Under the pieces are notes generated by a model that was not told where the DNA came from, searched no databases, and worked only from the letters and a program-made list of their open reading frames with translations. 64,000 nucleotides of DNA, taken from contig NZ_JAKLTM010000002.1 in NCBI RefSeq assembly GCF_022012305.1, forward strand, positions 558,001 to 622,000. The letters run 5' to 3'. The stretch comes from Ramlibacter paludis. Its GTDB lineage: Bacteria; Pseudomonadota; Gammaproteobacteria; Burkholderiales; Burkholderiaceae_C. Position 1 is the first letter of the stretch. Each line of letters begins with the position of its first letter. The translations under genes and the position numbers were made by a program. Shown here piece by piece: positions 36,204 to 44,177 of this stretch.

Positions 36204-37415
36204 CTATCGCTTCGTGTCGGGGTCGTAGTAGATGGAGTCGAGGAGCGCGGCCCTGCAGTCCCAAATTTCCGCCGTGACGCCCCTCGACGGACGTTGCGAA
36301 CACCAGAATGGGCTCGCCTGCATGGGAATGACGATTCGCTCCCAGTAGTTGTCCAGTCGAAGCGTGGTGGGAGCGGTTCCGAAGGCATCGCAGAGACCGA
36401 CGCGGTTCGCTCCATTAACCCCCACGAAAACGTCAGGGCGCTTAAGGGCGAGCAGTCGACTAGCGGTTGCGGGGCCGCCCTTATGCTGCGCGTCTCGGAA
36501 GGCGGCGTTGAACTTCCTGCAGTACCTGTTGAAGTGGTCTTCAGTGACCGGCTGTTCGTCCGGGATTTCGTCCAGCGCGTGCGACAGTGCGGCGGGGCGG
36601 TTCTTGACCATACTTGCGAAGTCCCCCAGGCCGGTCATCGTGCCGAACCAGCCCCAACTCAGGTTGTCTGGACCTCGTTCGTTGTCGCCTAGAGTTCCCG
36701 CAACTGCTTTGCGAGAGAGGACAGGCATGGCGGCGAAGCTCTTGTGGTGCTCGAACAATTCGGAAGCCATCCGCAAAACGGCCAGGCGCCCATCCAGACT
36801 GTGATGTGCGTCGCCTTTCACTCTCCGGACGAAATCGGTCCAATCGAGCTCGAGCGGTGACGGTCTCCTCGTGCTTTTCGCTGGGCGGAGCCTTGCGAAC
36901 TGCTTAAGAGACTCCTCCGCAGGCTTCTTAGCCTCGTACTGCTGGCGGTAAGCGAACAGGAACTCGTCATCTATCCTTTCTGCCAGCTTCCACTCTTCTC
37001 GCACGAATTCCTTGAGCGAACGGAAGAGAGAGTCGCTCGGTACACCGGACAGCAGGATACTCACCTCTACGTTGCTGCCGAACAGCGCCGCATGGGTGAG
37101 GTTGTGGCTTCCAACCAAAGCGTACGCACACTCGTCCGTCTCGAAGAGGTATACCTTGGGGTGAAACAGCGCGCCGTTGGGCGGGCGAACCTTTGCGGCG
37201 GCCAAATTCTGGAACTTCTCCAGTACTTTCGGAGCTGTCTGGTAGAAGTGCGTGCCCACGACTAAGTGTCGGAGCTTTCTACTGTATCGGACAGCAGCGT
37301 TCGAAACCGCGTTCTCTGTGGCCCAAGCCACAGCCCAATGCATCTCGCGGGCTTCTTGGGCAAGCCGCAACAGAGTGTGCTGAGCGTCGCGATTCGTGAC
37401 TAGCCTGCTTTCCAT
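36204..37415 (-). CDS. Phospholipase D-like nuclease
   Basis: 403 residues. An HKD-type site is visible in the N-terminal half: FHPKVYLF (His85, Lys87) and then VGSHNLTHAAL (Gly102-Ser103...Asn105). Only one clear HKD half is present, so it may act as a dimer like Nuc/Bfil-type nucleases. The C-terminal 230 residues are helical with Trp-rich patches (NLSWGWFGTM) and a possible DNA-binding role. Single-HKD PLD proteins in defence islands are generally nucleases. It is third in the operon 38591-35122. Confidence 0.75.
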   Translation of the reverse strand: MESRLVTNRDAQHTLLRLAQEAREMHWAVAWATENAVSNAAVRYSRKLRHLVVGTHFYQTAPKVLEKFQNLAAAKVRPPNGALFHPKVYLFETDECAYALVGSHNLTHAALFGSNVEVSILLSGVPSDSLFRSLKEFVREEWKLAERIDDEFLFAYRQQYEAKKPAEESLKQFARLRPAKSTRRPSPLELDWTDFVRRVKGDAHHSLDGRLAVLRMASELFEHHKSFAAMPVLSRKAVAGTLGDNERGPDNLSWGWFGTMTGLGDFASMVKNRPAALSHALDEIPDEQPVTEDHFNRYCRKFNAAFRDAQHKGGPATASRLLALKRPDVFVGVNGANRVGLCDAFGTAPTTLRLDNYWERIVIPMQASPFWCSQRPSRGVTAEIWDCRAALLDSIYYDPDTKR

Positions 37416-37463
37416 CCTAACCTCCTCCGAGTTCTCTGGGAAGTGCGTTAGGGCGGTGGTCTT

Positions 37464-37928
37464 CTACACGTCGCGCACCGCCACATCGCTGACCAGGACG
37501 CACTCGAGTTTGAGTAGTTCGCGAACCCTACTTGGAATCTTCGCCAATTGCCTCTCCCACCGAGCATCATCAGGGACGGCGAGAACGTATCTGCCTTCCG
37601 AGGCGCTCATGGAGAGCAGGATTTGACCCAGCGCGGAGTACAGAGCCTGCTCTCGCTGCTTCCCAGAAGACCCTTCAACCTCAACGAACACTCTCCCGTG
37701 CACATCGTGCTCGGCCACGAGGTCCACTCGTCCAAAGTCCTTGTGCGCTCGAATCTGAGCACCCATCGTCACCAGGGCCGTCTCCGCCTCCCGAGCCCGG
37801 GCGACCTTATCAGCAGCGTGGCCAGATGCTCCACGCTCCATGGGGTCGACGTCAACGTAAACTCGCCATCCTTGCTGCGGCGAGAACCGGTGATAGACAA
37901 GCCAACGCTTAACCTCCAGCTGGTACAC
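37464..37928 (-). CDS. Small PD-(D/E)XK-like protein
   Basis: 154 residues, not firmly assigned. GRVDLVAEHDVHGRVFVEVE (about 91-110) has the Asp and strand arrangement of a PD-(D/E)XK core, but the final Lys is replaced by Glu (VEVEG rather than VEVKG). Next comes a helix KQREQALYSALGQILLSM and a last strand (GRYVLAVPD), as in such nucleases. It could be an atypical or inactive nuclease. It is 21 bases after the EcsC-like gene and 48 before the PLD gene. Confidence 0.6.
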   Translation of the reverse strand: MYQLEVKRWLVYHRFSPQQGWRVYVDVDPMERGASGHAADKVARAREAETALVTMGAQIRAHKDFGRVDLVAEHDVHGRVFVEVEGSSGKQREQALYSALGQILLSMSASEGRYVLAVPDDARWERQLAKIPSRVRELLKLECVLVSDVAVRDV

Positions 37929-37949
37929 GTGGTCAGGAGCAGCTACGCC

Positions 37950-38591
37950 TTAAGGCTGTGGCCTTGCCGTGTCGCCACGCGGGGCGGGACTTTGGGGGTC
38001 TTCCTCCGTGAAAGCTGCATCATTCCCGAACAGCTCCATTGCAGCCGTACCAACCTTCTTCGTATCCTTGTAGGCGTAAATTCCTACACCAGCAGCGCCA
38101 ATGAACGGAATCCAGCGAGCCACCGTCCTGCCAATCAGCTTCTGCGTAACGCGGTAGCCAATCTTGTTCACGATTTGTTGGATGGTGCGTAGACTTGCGC
38201 GGCGGACCAGAAATCGTTCGCCCGCACGAGTCACGACATCGCGGAACAGGTGGGCGCCTCCGTGTTTGAAAAGGCAGTACAGCATCTGTGTTTCGTCCAG
38301 AGTAGCGGACTTTCCATAAACAGCGGCCACATCTGCGACAAGCTGCGCCTGAATCCTGTACACAGTAATCAAGTCCGGAAGCAACGTTGCAAGGCCAAGG
38401 GGTCCAGGAACCAAAGCGGCGCCCCCTGAGATGGCCGCAGTCTTCGCAGCGGCAGCCTTGGTAAGCTCTTGAGCGCGTTGAGCCGGAGTGGAGCTCGCCA
38501 GCTCCTTTGTACTTGGAATCGAAGCGAGAAGACTCATTAGGCCCTGAGTCAGTTTCTCAGTAAACCCAGTTTCAATCAGCTTGTCCGTCAC
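37950..38591 (-). CDS. EcsC-like membrane-associated protein
   Basis: 213 residues, GTG start seven bases after a strong AGGAGG. A conserved-looking hydrophobic segment GAALVPGPLGLATLLPDL (about 56-73), a second at about 163-178 (WIPFIGAAGVGIYAY) and helices YRIQAQLVADVAAVYGK resemble EcsC/DUF697-type proteins, which associate with membranes. The tail is acidic and Pro-rich. First gene of the operon 38591-35122. The family link is tentative; a membrane-acting role is inferred. Confidence 0.6.
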   Translation of the reverse strand: MTDKLIETGFTEKLTQGLMSLLASIPSTKELASSTPAQRAQELTKAAAAKTAAISGGAALVPGPLGLATLLPDLITVYRIQAQLVADVAAVYGKSATLDETQMLYCLFKHGGAHLFRDVVTRAGERFLVRRASLRTIQQIVNKIGYRVTQKLIGRTVARWIPFIGAAGVGIYAYKDTKKVGTAAMELFGNDAAFTEEDPQSPAPRGDTARPQP

Positions 38592-38599
38592 TCCGGTTC

Positions 38600-38640
38600 C
38601 TCCTGTAACTTATAGTACGACCCCTAATGTATCAAGGGTC
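38600..38640 (-). promoter_or_regulatory. Promoter/operator region of the EcsC-PLD operon
   Basis: On the minus strand a TTGATA (-35-like), a TATAAG (-10-like, 15-base spacer) and an AGGAGG ribosome site follow in order before the GTG at 38591. The -35 lies within an inverted repeat GACCC-N12-GGGTC (38619-38640), a possible repressor site. Confidence 0.45.
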
Positions 38641-39041
38641 AGAACGATTTCTGCGCGTCGCTGCACTTTCTCACGCCTAGCGTGCGCAGGCTCCAACACC
38701 TAACGAGCCGATAGGAGCAACACCGCTGGCGTGCTTGACTCATCTCCGGCTGCTTGCGCAGAAGTTGAAACCAGAAACTGTCCGTCTCTACCACCAGCCG
38801 GGGCACTAGCTGTGGCTTGCCGTCGAGACGAGCGCCCAGCCAGTGCTGCCGTAAGCCCTTCCCGGTTCCCGGGTGCTAAGTACCGGCTAGCTGCGTTAGG
38901 GACGAGCAGGGCGGCTCGCATCCGGAGTCGCTGACAACGCCAGGCAGAGACCCCGCTAGTCGGCAGGGGCCTTGGTGCCGAGTGTCCGGGGCGGCCGAAG
39001 GCTAAAACGGGCATCTACACGGGTTCCATCGAACAAAGGAC
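38641..39041. other. Intergenic region with no recognised gene
   Basis: About 400 bases between divergent genes. Frames here have low-quality content (an antisense frame at 38700-39014 looks spurious). Several short GC-rich hairpins (for example CCCGG-ttc-CCGGG near 38868) occur, so a structured RNA is possible but not identifiable. Confidence 0.4.
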
Positions 39042-39683
39042 ATGCCCGTGAGCCACGCAAGCCCCGCCACTTCTAAAGTCTCACCGCCTCCCGGCATCAG
39101 CACCAGCTTTGGCTCTATCGGACCGCTGCAAGGCCAGCTCCGCCTCTTCTTGGGGTGCAGCTCACACCCTGATAACGACAATGGCGCGGCCGTGGCGTTC
39201 GCAAATGAGGGCCTTCCGCGACCTGGCCGGGACCTTCAATGTCAACACTTCGTTTTGGACTGCGATGCTCCGCTACTGGTACTGGCGGCTAAGCGTCACG
39301 ACTCCTGTGTTTACGTGTTAGTCAATCTCGCAGACACCGCATCACGTCAGGCCTTCTCCAAGGCTTATGGATTATCTGGTCTCGAACTCGTCTTGATTGA
39401 CAGTGTGTTGCGCGCGACTAGCTGCATGCTCGCCGTTAGTGACGAATCCCGCAAGACATTGCGAGAAGTACTGGCCAGTCACGAAGCCTTCCTTCGCGAT
39501 GACCATCTCTGGCTGCTGCGCCTTGGAGAGGTGACCTCTGGCTTGCCCCAGGAGTTCGCCAAACGCCATCCAGAGGCAGCGTCAAGCCGAAGCCATCATG
39601 TGCTGGTCCTGTTGGGTAACAGAGACGCACATTTCGTGGGCGTGCGTGATGCGCTGCGGCGCACTCTCGGCAAGTACAAGTAG
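39042..39683 (+). CDS. Unknown soluble protein
   Basis: 213 residues; AAAGGAC precedes the ATG closely, and a GTG two codons later has better spacing. Alpha/beta pattern with strands CVYVLVNLAD, ELVLIDSVL and HHVLVLLGN, and a basic C-terminal helix. No motif known to me. It is followed 69 bases later by the XRE gene, on the same strand. Confidence 0.55.
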   Translation: MPVSHASPATSKVSPPPGISTSFGSIGPLQGQLRLFLGCSSHPDNDNGAAVAFANEGLPRPGRDLQCQHFVLDCDAPLLVLAAKRHDSCVYVLVNLADTASRQAFSKAYGLSGLELVLIDSVLRATSCMLAVSDESRKTLREVLASHEAFLRDDHLWLLRLGEVTSGLPQEFAKRHPEAASSRSHHVLVLLGNRDAHFVGVRDALRRTLGKYK

Positions 39684-39752
39684 ATTGCGTCAAGCACTGG
39701 CTCGTGCGCATATGATTTGGCTCCCGCATTTTCCGCAGGCTTTGAATATCCA

Positions 39753-40193
39753 ATGCCCAACCTCGCAGCAGCCCTCAAGACTGAAATCGCTCGTATCGCC
39801 AGGAAGGAACTGCGCGGCGACCTAGACGCCTTGAAGAAGGCTTCGACCGGCTATCGTCGAGAGATTGCCACTCTGAAGAAGCGCAACGCGGACTTGGAGC
39901 GCTTGCTTAAAAGAGCTGCCAAGGCTGTGCCCCGCGGCCCGGTCAAGCCCGGGGACACGGGCAGTGAAGACCGCCAGCTGCGATTCAGCCCTGCGCGACT
40001 CGCTTCGCAGCGAAAGAAGCTTGGCTTATCTGCCGCCAACTTCGCCAAGCTCATTGGCGTCTCAGGCCTGAGTGTCTACAAATGGGAGAACGGGCAGACG
40101 CGGCCCCGGCGCGCGCAGTTGGAGGCAATTGCCGCAGTGCGCGGCATTGGCAAGCGCGAAGCGCAGGAGCGGCTTGAGCAGCTGGCTGGCTAA
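39753..40193 (+). CDS. XRE-family helix-turn-helix regulator with N-terminal coiled coil
   Basis: 146 residues from MPNLAAALKTE. The first 60 residues are a charged coiled coil (YRREIATLKKRNADLERLLK), followed by a flexible linker and a C-terminal XRE HTH (about 85-135: LASQRKKLGLSAANFAKLIG, GLSVYKWENGQTRPRRAQLE). Such proteins often regulate a neighbour. Targets unknown. Confidence 0.75.
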   Translation: MPNLAAALKTEIARIARKELRGDLDALKKASTGYRREIATLKKRNADLERLLKRAAKAVPRGPVKPGDTGSEDRQLRFSPARLASQRKKLGLSAANFAKLIGVSGLSVYKWENGQTRPRRAQLEAIAAVRGIGKREAQERLEQLAG

Positions 40194-40237
40194 GGTAGGT
40201 TGGCAAGCGGCGTAGGCCCAAGGCCACTCAGACGGCG

Positions 40238-40544
40238 CTATACCTCGAGCTCGTCACTCCGGTCGCGTAAATAGATGGGCGAGCGCCACAGGATGAAGTG
40301 GCTCTCGCATCCGCTGTCCATCCAGACGGAAGGGAACGGTGACAGGTCGGCGCCATTGGCGTAGAAGCGCCAAGCCTTTCCCCGCGCGACCGTCCAAGTT
40401 GATGGTCAGCCATCTCGCCGCAGCCATCTGGGCAAGCCATGACCAGAAGCGAAGGACGCCGCGGCGAACAAGCGCCGCATCACCGGGCTTGCCCGGGAGT
40501 TCGTCGGTCTAATGACGGTGAGTGACCTCACCTTTGAAGGCGAG
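40238..40544 (-). pseudogene. DUF6527-like metal-motif protein, multiply broken
   Basis: Reading the minus strand in changing frames gives DELPGKPGDAALVRRGVLR, then LVMACPDGCGEM, then LTINLDGRAG, then KAWRFYANGAD...PSVWMDSGCESHFILWRSPIYL and a stop at 40238. The CPDGC and GCxSHF motifs are those of DUF6527-type proteins, which are often linked to bacterial ubiquitin-like systems. At least three frame changes and one TAG (40509-40511) interrupt it. The family call is by eye. It is 33 kb from the Ubl cassette. Confidence 0.5.
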
Positions 40545-40650
40545 TCGGTCCGCACGCTCCTCTGCAGCCCGAGAGCGCGCCAAATCGGCCGCAGACGGGT
40601 GCTGCATTTCCATTGGTCTCAGAAAACCCGGCGCCAAGAGCGTTTCGTGT

Positions 40651-40869
40651 TCATGACGAAATGGTAGCGGCGTCCCGCCGGCGCAACTCTGCCCCGAGCA
40701 GCAGCATCCACTCGCGATTGGTGAACCCGCCGCAGCCTGGCCGCAGCATGGGGCCCCTGTCCCCGTCGCCGTCGTGCAGGTAGCGCAGCACGGCGCGCAC
40801 GTGCCCGGTGCGCATGTCACTCAGGCGAATCGGACTACCATACGCATCAATCCAGTGGGGCGTTAGCAT
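40651..40869 (-). CDS. Small hypothetical protein, paralogue A
   Basis: 72 residues from MLTPHWIDAYGSP. It matches the protein at 41475-41696 almost end to end: shared W-I-A, SP, RL, DM, H, AV, R, H-GDG--GP-LRPG, GF-N--W-L-L-AELRRR. It diverges from the BPSL0761-type gene 62 bases away. No family known to me; two copies 0.8 kb apart suggest a local duplication. Confidence 0.6.
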   Translation of the reverse strand: MLTPHWIDAYGSPIRLSDMRTGHVRAVLRYLHDGDGDRGPMLRPGCGGFTNREWMLLLGAELRRRDAATISS

Positions 40870-40931
40870 CACCGCCAATTCTGACGCCGAATCCCTTTGC
40901 GGGCTACTATGAACGCCAACTGGAGAATGCA

Positions 40932-41186
40932 ATGGCCACGCCGTACTCACGAACGAAAGCACTGGTGCAGACAAAGGAGCTGTTGGTGCACCTCGCGGAC
41001 CCGAAGACGGACGGCATTGCCGAGGAGCTTCGCTCGCGGGCCCAGGCGCTGCTTCTAGCCTTCCCCACCTTGGCGGAGATAGAGGCGCTGCACCGCGCCT
41101 CTCCGGAGCTGCTGGGCCCGGCGCCACCCTTCTCCAGGCTGTCTGGGAGCGGTGACGTTCTGGGAGTCATCGACGCGACCCGATGA
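40932..41186 (+). CDS. BPSL0761-family small protein
   Basis: 84 residues. The N-terminal text (RTKALVQTKELLVHLADP...AQALLLAFPTLAEIEAL) fits the BPSL0761 family common in Burkholderiales, whose function is unknown. Its stop overlaps the start of the DUF433-type gene, as in two-gene small-protein modules. Confidence 0.65.
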   Translation: MATPYSRTKALVQTKELLVHLADPKTDGIAEELRSRAQALLLAFPTLAEIEALHRASPELLGPAPPFSRLSGSGDVLGVIDATR

Positions 41187-41451
41187 TGCCCAACCGGCTC
41201 ATAGCGGAAGACCCTGACATTCTTGGCGGAGTGCCGTGCTTCGCCGGCACGCGGGTGCCCATCGAGCACGTATTGCATCTGTCGACAAGGGCGTGAGCTT
41301 GGAGCGGTTGCGGGCCTCGTGGCCGTTCCTCACTGCGGAGCACATCCAGGAGGCGCGGCGCTACGCGGCCAAGAAGCAGACGCTGGCCGACGTGCTTGCC
41401 CACATGCCCAACCCAAGGCGTGACGAGGACTTCGCGCGCTCCAACGACTGA
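41183..41451 (+). pseudogene. DUF433-type protein with one frameshift
   Basis: The first frame gives MMPNRLIAEDPDILGGVPCF, AGTRVPIEHVLHLSTRA and a stop at 41294. The typical DUF433 continuation (DKGVSLERLRASWPFLTAEH, then QEARRYAAKKQT) is found in another frame ending 41451. Loss of one base around CATCTGTCGAC explains it. DUF433 proteins are often antitoxin-like regulators. Either decayed or an assembly error. Confidence 0.65.
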
Positions 41452-41474
41452 CACCAAGCCCCTTGGGGTGCTTC

Positions 41475-41696
41475 TTACTTGGAGCGTCGGCGCAGTTCCG
41501 CCTCCAGAAACAACAGCCACACCCCATTGCTGAAACCGGCGGAGCCAGGCCGGAGCAAGGGTCCCTTTTCACCGTCGCCCGCGTGCACGCAACGGCGGAC
41601 GGCGTGCATGTGCTCGCTGCTCATGTCGCCTAGGCGCATAGGTGAGACGTCCGCGCAAATCCAAAGCGGCGTCTGCGGTGAAAATTCTGACACCAT
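41475..41696 (-). CDS. Small hypothetical protein, paralogue B
   Basis: 73 residues from MVSEFSPQTPLWIC, paralogous to 40651-40869 (see there). Its start codon is only eight bases from the start of the divergent gene at 41705, so both promoters must lie inside the neighbouring coding sequences or overlap fully. Not recognised. Confidence 0.6.
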   Translation of the reverse strand: MVSEFSPQTPLWICADVSPMRLGDMSSEHMHAVRRCVHAGDGEKGPLLRPGSAGFSNGVWLLFLEAELRRRSK

Positions 41697-41704
41697 GTCA
41701 CCCC

Positions 41705-42010
41705 ATGGACTTGCACCGTCGCCAAGACATTCGCAGTCTCGCGCTGCACGAGGAAGCCGTCCGCGTGCTCAAATCCCACCCTGAAAGGGCCGCGCGGGCG
41801 CTCCACGTACTCGACCACTGGGAGACGGCGGCAGACCCTGCATCCAAGCCACTGCGCGACGAGTGGCGCCGCATCATCGAAAACAAGCTTTGGGCTCTCG
41901 CACTGGAAGATTCCGACCGCGGGCAGCAGCTGCGTCAGGCAAGTCCCTTAGGCTTCGTCTTGGACGCAGCATCCCGGAGCGCCATCCTTGAGAGATACCG
42001 GCGAGGCTAA
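41705..42010 (+). CDS. Small helical protein, antitoxin-like in appearance
   Basis: 101 residues from MDLHRRQDIRS. All-helical; the pattern ALHEEAVRVLKSHPERAARA, LDHW, EWRRIIENKLWALALEDSDR, LRQASPLGFVLDAASR occurs in a widespread small-protein family of unknown role. It diverges from paralogue B. The toxin/antitoxin idea is only suggested by size and layout. Confidence 0.6.
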   Translation: MDLHRRQDIRSLALHEEAVRVLKSHPERAARALHVLDHWETAADPASKPLRDEWRRIIENKLWALALEDSDRGQQLRQASPLGFVLDAASRSAILERYRRG

Positions 42011-42048
42011 GGTCGGGCGTTACTTGAACAGAGCCACTTTTTGGCACT

Positions 42049-42918
42049 TCAGGGCGAAAAAGCTCTCTCGCGAAACCATGCAGTCTTGGTACCGTCGCCT
42101 TCCGGTCGGTACTGAAGGTCAAACTGACGAGACTCGCTCAACACTTGCGGCCATGTCCGGCAGCCGTACTTCTCCGGCACCTGGTCAGGGTGGGTCTTAG
42201 CAATCCAGGCGCGCGCCAAGTCCAATCTCGTCCACCCGCCCTCGGTTAGCTGCTCTGTCGCTTCCCGCAATACGCGGACGATGCCTGTGTGTGGCCACTC
42301 AAAGCTACCGTCCGGCGCTACGCCATTCACAAGCATTTCGAGGAACGCCGGTGCCTGTGTGACTTGCGCCGCCATGCTCCGCGTTTCGTCCATGGCCTTT
42401 GCCCACGCGGTGAGCTCTAGGTAGTGGCGGTCGATTCGGGCGTAGCGCTCTTCCAAGTGGCGGGCGGCGTCAACGCAACCTTCCTCCGACCACACATCGA
42501 ATCGTTCTATCAGGTGATGCACAAGCTGGTTCCGCAAATCCACCAGTTCTTCCAACGCGGCCTTGGTCTTGCTTCGGTCCTCCGGCGCCATTTCGATACG
42601 AAAGCTGAATGCCATCGCGATGCGGTCAGTCGCTGCCTTGCCGTCCGGAAGAAGGTCCCGCTCGAAGCCGCTGGGAACAACGTATGTCTCAAATAACGCC
42701 TTCACAAGCGCTCCCAAAGACTTATCTGAAAGCTTGTCTGTGCGCTCTTCCCGCTGCGCCTGCAGAGTGTCGACAGGGCCGGCAAGCTCGTGGTGCGCCA
42801 ATAGTGCTTTCAGCAGCCGCTCGTACTGCTGGATGCGCAGCAGGCAACGGCCAAGCAAACGTTGAACGCCCAGCTGAAGCTCGGGTCGCGGGTCTTCATT
42901 GCCCAGTGTGGCCGCCAT
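42049..42918 (-). CDS. Protein with C-terminal OST-HTH/LOTUS domain
   Basis: 289 residues. A helical N-terminal half (20-170: LLGRCLLRIQQYERLLKALL, ELVDLRNQLVHHLIERFD) resembles HEPN-like helical bundles: RNQLVHHL (about 129-136) is close to the Rx4-6H motif of HEPN RNases. The C-terminal part (225-285: GGWTRLDLARAWIAKTHPDQ, YGCRTWPQVL) fits an OST-HTH/LOTUS domain, which binds RNA or G-quadruplexes. An RNA-targeting protein is plausible. Stands alone on the minus strand. Confidence 0.65.
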   Translation of the reverse strand: MAATLGNEDPRPELQLGVQRLLGRCLLRIQQYERLLKALLAHHELAGPVDTLQAQREERTDKLSDKSLGALVKALFETYVVPSGFERDLLPDGKAATDRIAMAFSFRIEMAPEDRSKTKAALEELVDLRNQLVHHLIERFDVWSEEGCVDAARHLEERYARIDRHYLELTAWAKAMDETRSMAAQVTQAPAFLEMLVNGVAPDGSFEWPHTGIVRVLREATEQLTEGGWTRLDLARAWIAKTHPDQVPEKYGCRTWPQVLSESRQFDLQYRPEGDGTKTAWFRERAFSP

Positions 42919-43041
42919 GCGTGTCGCTCAAAAACATTTCACAGTCGCCTTCGCAGCGCCGGACTGGAGAAGCGTTTGGGGACTTGGTGACGTGACCCCA
43001 TTGTAGCGTCCGCACCACTTTTAACTGGATAGAATCACAGT

Positions 43042-43314
43042 ATGCAGGTACGGGTTGTCTTGGAGCGGGAACGGGGCGAATACCGACCTTCAATGGGACC
43101 AAAGGACGTGGGCACGGGAGACCTGCACCTCACCTACCGGACGAGTCGCAACCGTCGTGTGGGAGTGCTCCAACTCCTGTCCGCGGACAAGCTATGGCCG
43201 AACCTATATGACCCCAAGCTGGTTGACCTGAGTGCGGACCGCCTGCGATTTGTCGGCATCGAACGCGTCGGCAACGCATGGGTGGTTCAGGAGTGGATTT
43301 GCGAATTGGTTTGA
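43042..43314 (+). CDS. Small unknown beta-rich protein
   Basis: 90 residues. Strand-rich (MQVRVVLERERGEY, LHLTYRTSRNRRVGVLQLLS, LRFVGIERVGNAWVVQEWIC). No known motif. Convergent with and overlapping the next gene by 28 bases. Confidence 0.5.
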   Translation: MQVRVVLERERGEYRPSMGPKDVGTGDLHLTYRTSRNRRVGVLQLLSADKLWPNLYDPKLVDLSADRLRFVGIERVGNAWVVQEWICELV

Positions 43315-43559
43315 CGGGCCACTAGGCGGTCTCCAGCCGCCACCTCGAGCGCCGCAGGCATGTAGCGGCCGCACACCAGCAGCAGGCTAAGCGGCTCCTC
43401 ACCGAAGTGCACCGCTTGCACGGGGAGAGCTTTGCCAGTTCTCTCAAGAGCGACACTTTCCGCGTCCAGGGCGCTCCCCGTGAGCCATCGACCGTGGACC
43501 AACACCAAGCCGGCTTTGTCTTCCACCCGGTCCACGTGCAGCGAAAAGGCCTCTTTCAT
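43287..43559 (-). CDS. Small unknown beta-rich protein
   Basis: 90 residues. Alternating strands (AGLVLVHGRWLTG, LDAESVALERTGKALPVQAV, PLSLLLVCGRYMPAALEV) suggest a small beta-barrel. No family recognised, and no Shine-Dalgarno before the ATG, so the start is uncertain. The following 240 bases to 43798 hold only frames of low quality. Confidence 0.45.
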   Translation of the reverse strand: MKEAFSLHVDRVEDKAGLVLVHGRWLTGSALDAESVALERTGKALPVQAVHFGEEPLSLLLVCGRYMPAALEVAAGDRLVARQTNSQIHS

Positions 43560-43798
43560 GGCGCTGATTTTCTGGGACGTCGCGCCTGCAACGAGCGTAC
43601 GAATACCAGAGGCATTGCGAACTGGTTCGCCGCACCGCCGCGGAAGCCATCACAGGCGCTTAGAGCGCTTGGCGAAATAACCGCCGCAGGCCTTGCGAAA
43701 GAATGCCTGGGCGCGAAGCTGCGGATTGGGCGCGCGCCCTGTTTGCGACCCCTTGGAATCGGCCGGAAGAAGCCCTCAGCCGTATCGGCCATGGCTTC

Positions 43799-44092
43799 TT
43801 AGTTCGATTTGCGCAGCGCAGTTCGCAGTTCCGACCCCGCCACGAGGTAATGCTCCAGCAGCGTCCACCACGCGTCCGGAAGCTCCATCAGTTCCTTGGT
43901 GGCCAGGTGCTCCAGGCGGCATACACCGGCGCCCTCAATGTGGACCCAGTGGGCCACCTCGTCGAAGTCATCAAACAACTGCACGCTCTTGCCGCCTGCA
44001 TCCACTGCATGGAAGCAGACGCGCCAGAAGGGACGCTGTCCCGGTTGGGGCACTCCCTTCGTGAAGGTCATCCCAATGGCGTAGACGCTCAT
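43799..44092 (-). CDS. Small unknown protein
   Basis: 97 residues, AAAGG six to seven bases before the ATG. Beta-rich first half (MSVYAIGMTFTKG, FWRVCFHAVDAGGKSVQLF) and a helical acidic second half (LATKELMELPDAWWTLLEHYL). Not recognised. Same strand as the XRE gene upstream at 44178. Confidence 0.55.
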   Translation of the reverse strand: MSVYAIGMTFTKGVPQPGQRPFWRVCFHAVDAGGKSVQLFDDFDEVAHWVHIEGAGVCRLEHLATKELMELPDAWWTLLEHYLVAGSELRTALRKSN

Positions 44093-44177
44093 TGCAGCCT
44101 TTCTTTAATGTGATGGTGAGACTCTTGGAGGGCGTCGCCAGAGTGTTCTATTCACGTCGCCCAGTGAAGCTGTCCGT

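Noticed and set aside
40509-40820. Cys-rich 103-residue ORF on the minus strand
   Set aside because: Its Cys/Thr/Gly richness comes from antisense or out-of-frame reading of paralogue A; only its tail joins the DUF6527-like remnant.
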